Shown: positions 40,953 through 41,037 of the stretch, one piece after another
Position numbering within the stretch: the first letter of the stretch is position 1
Layout of the letters: each line of letters starts with the position of its first letter
Source of the DNA: Verrucomicrobiota bacterium
Lineage (GTDB): Bacteria; Verrucomicrobiota; Verrucomicrobiia; Chthoniobacterales; JAFAMB01
DNA: 41,037 nucleotides
Assembly: GCA_019247695.1 (NCBI GenBank)
Contig: JAFBAP010000130.1
Coordinates: forward strand, 1-41,037
Direction of reading: 5' to 3'
Notes under the pieces: model-generated
Seen by the model: only the letters and a program-made list of their open reading frames with translations
Told to the model about the DNA's origin: nothing
Database searches by the model: none
Position numbers and translations under genes: made by a program

Positions 40953-41037
40953 AGCATTTCGGCGGCCATGAAGGTAAAATTTCGTCTTCCTTCCCAGCGC
41001 CCTGCCGGCGTTACACCTCCCAGACCGTATATACGGT
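40953..41037 (+). repeat. Interspersed palindromic repeat, family R1, copy 3 (cut by window end)
   Basis: GCATTTCGGCGGCCATGAAG, then AAAATTTCGTCTTCC, CTTCCCAGCGCCCTGCC, TTACACCT and the perfect palindrome ACCGTATATACGGT at 41024-41037 follow the same order as 1326-1412. The copy lies just after the AlgJ-like gene and runs out of the window. Confidence 0.7.

Overview
The window is GC-rich and gene-dense, with long non-coding spacers full of interspersed repeats. Two paralogous beta-barrel porins carry an N-terminal helical segment (reading close to ALVRKG-L--KEA-QI-AEV) that I associate with Verrucomicrobiota putative porins. Together with the many small lipoproteins and the repeat-laden intergenic regions, this makes a soil or freshwater Verrucomicrobiota bacterium (Spartobacteria/Chthoniobacterales-like) my best guess. 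That placement is inference from family knowledge, not from a marker gene. No rRNA, tRNA or CRISPR array is visible.

Layout. 0-3 kb: the right end of an IS200/IS605 element, a small secreted helical protein, a copy of an interspersed repeat fused to a HEPN gene remnant, and a HEPN / HTH-nucleotidyltransferase pair resembling a toxin-antitoxin module with a tandem operator over its promoter. 3-8.5 kb: an outer-membrane block of two paralogous porins interleaved with three small lipoproteins (one of only 59 residues) and a secreted HExxH metallopeptidase. 8.5-12.7 kb: a ClcB-type chloride channel, a lipoprotein, a Gly/Pro-rich exported protein and a peptidoglycan-binding protein. 12.8-22.6 kb: mixed metabolism (polyphosphate kinase, serine racemase-like PLP enzyme, histidine phosphatase, cytochrome P450, cupin, MtnA, Uma2 nuclease). 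The spacers here hold five loci of a second repeat family, built of short tandem units and, in two loci, long inverted arms. 22.7-27.5 kb: a 2-hydroxyacid dehydrogenase, a glycosyltransferase with an extra C-terminal beta-sandwich, and an exported phosphodiesterase. 27.6-40.9 kb: a surface-polysaccharide locus.

The polysaccharide locus is the most coherent functional unit. On the minus strand wzm, wzt, a 143-residue unknown protein and a 1251-residue protein with three GT-B domains form a tight operon. Around it lie a GDP-mannose 4,6-dehydratase-like enzyme with altered active-site residues, a GT4 transferase next to a SAM methyltransferase, a PIG-L/LmbE-like protein, and an MBOAT plus AlgJ/AlgX-like O-acetylation pair. 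The natural reading is ABC-transporter-dependent synthesis and export of a deoxyhexose-containing polysaccharide, possibly methylated and O-acetylated. Wzt is short and lacks the C-terminal carbohydrate-binding domain used for chain-end recognition in the E. coli O8/O9a systems, so chain length must be controlled in another way.

Two repeat families stand out as undescribed structure: a ~160-bp palindrome-containing element (three copies plus a related fragment, the third cut by the window edge), and a compound family at 10.6, 15.1, 15.4, 16.8 and 20.4 kb.
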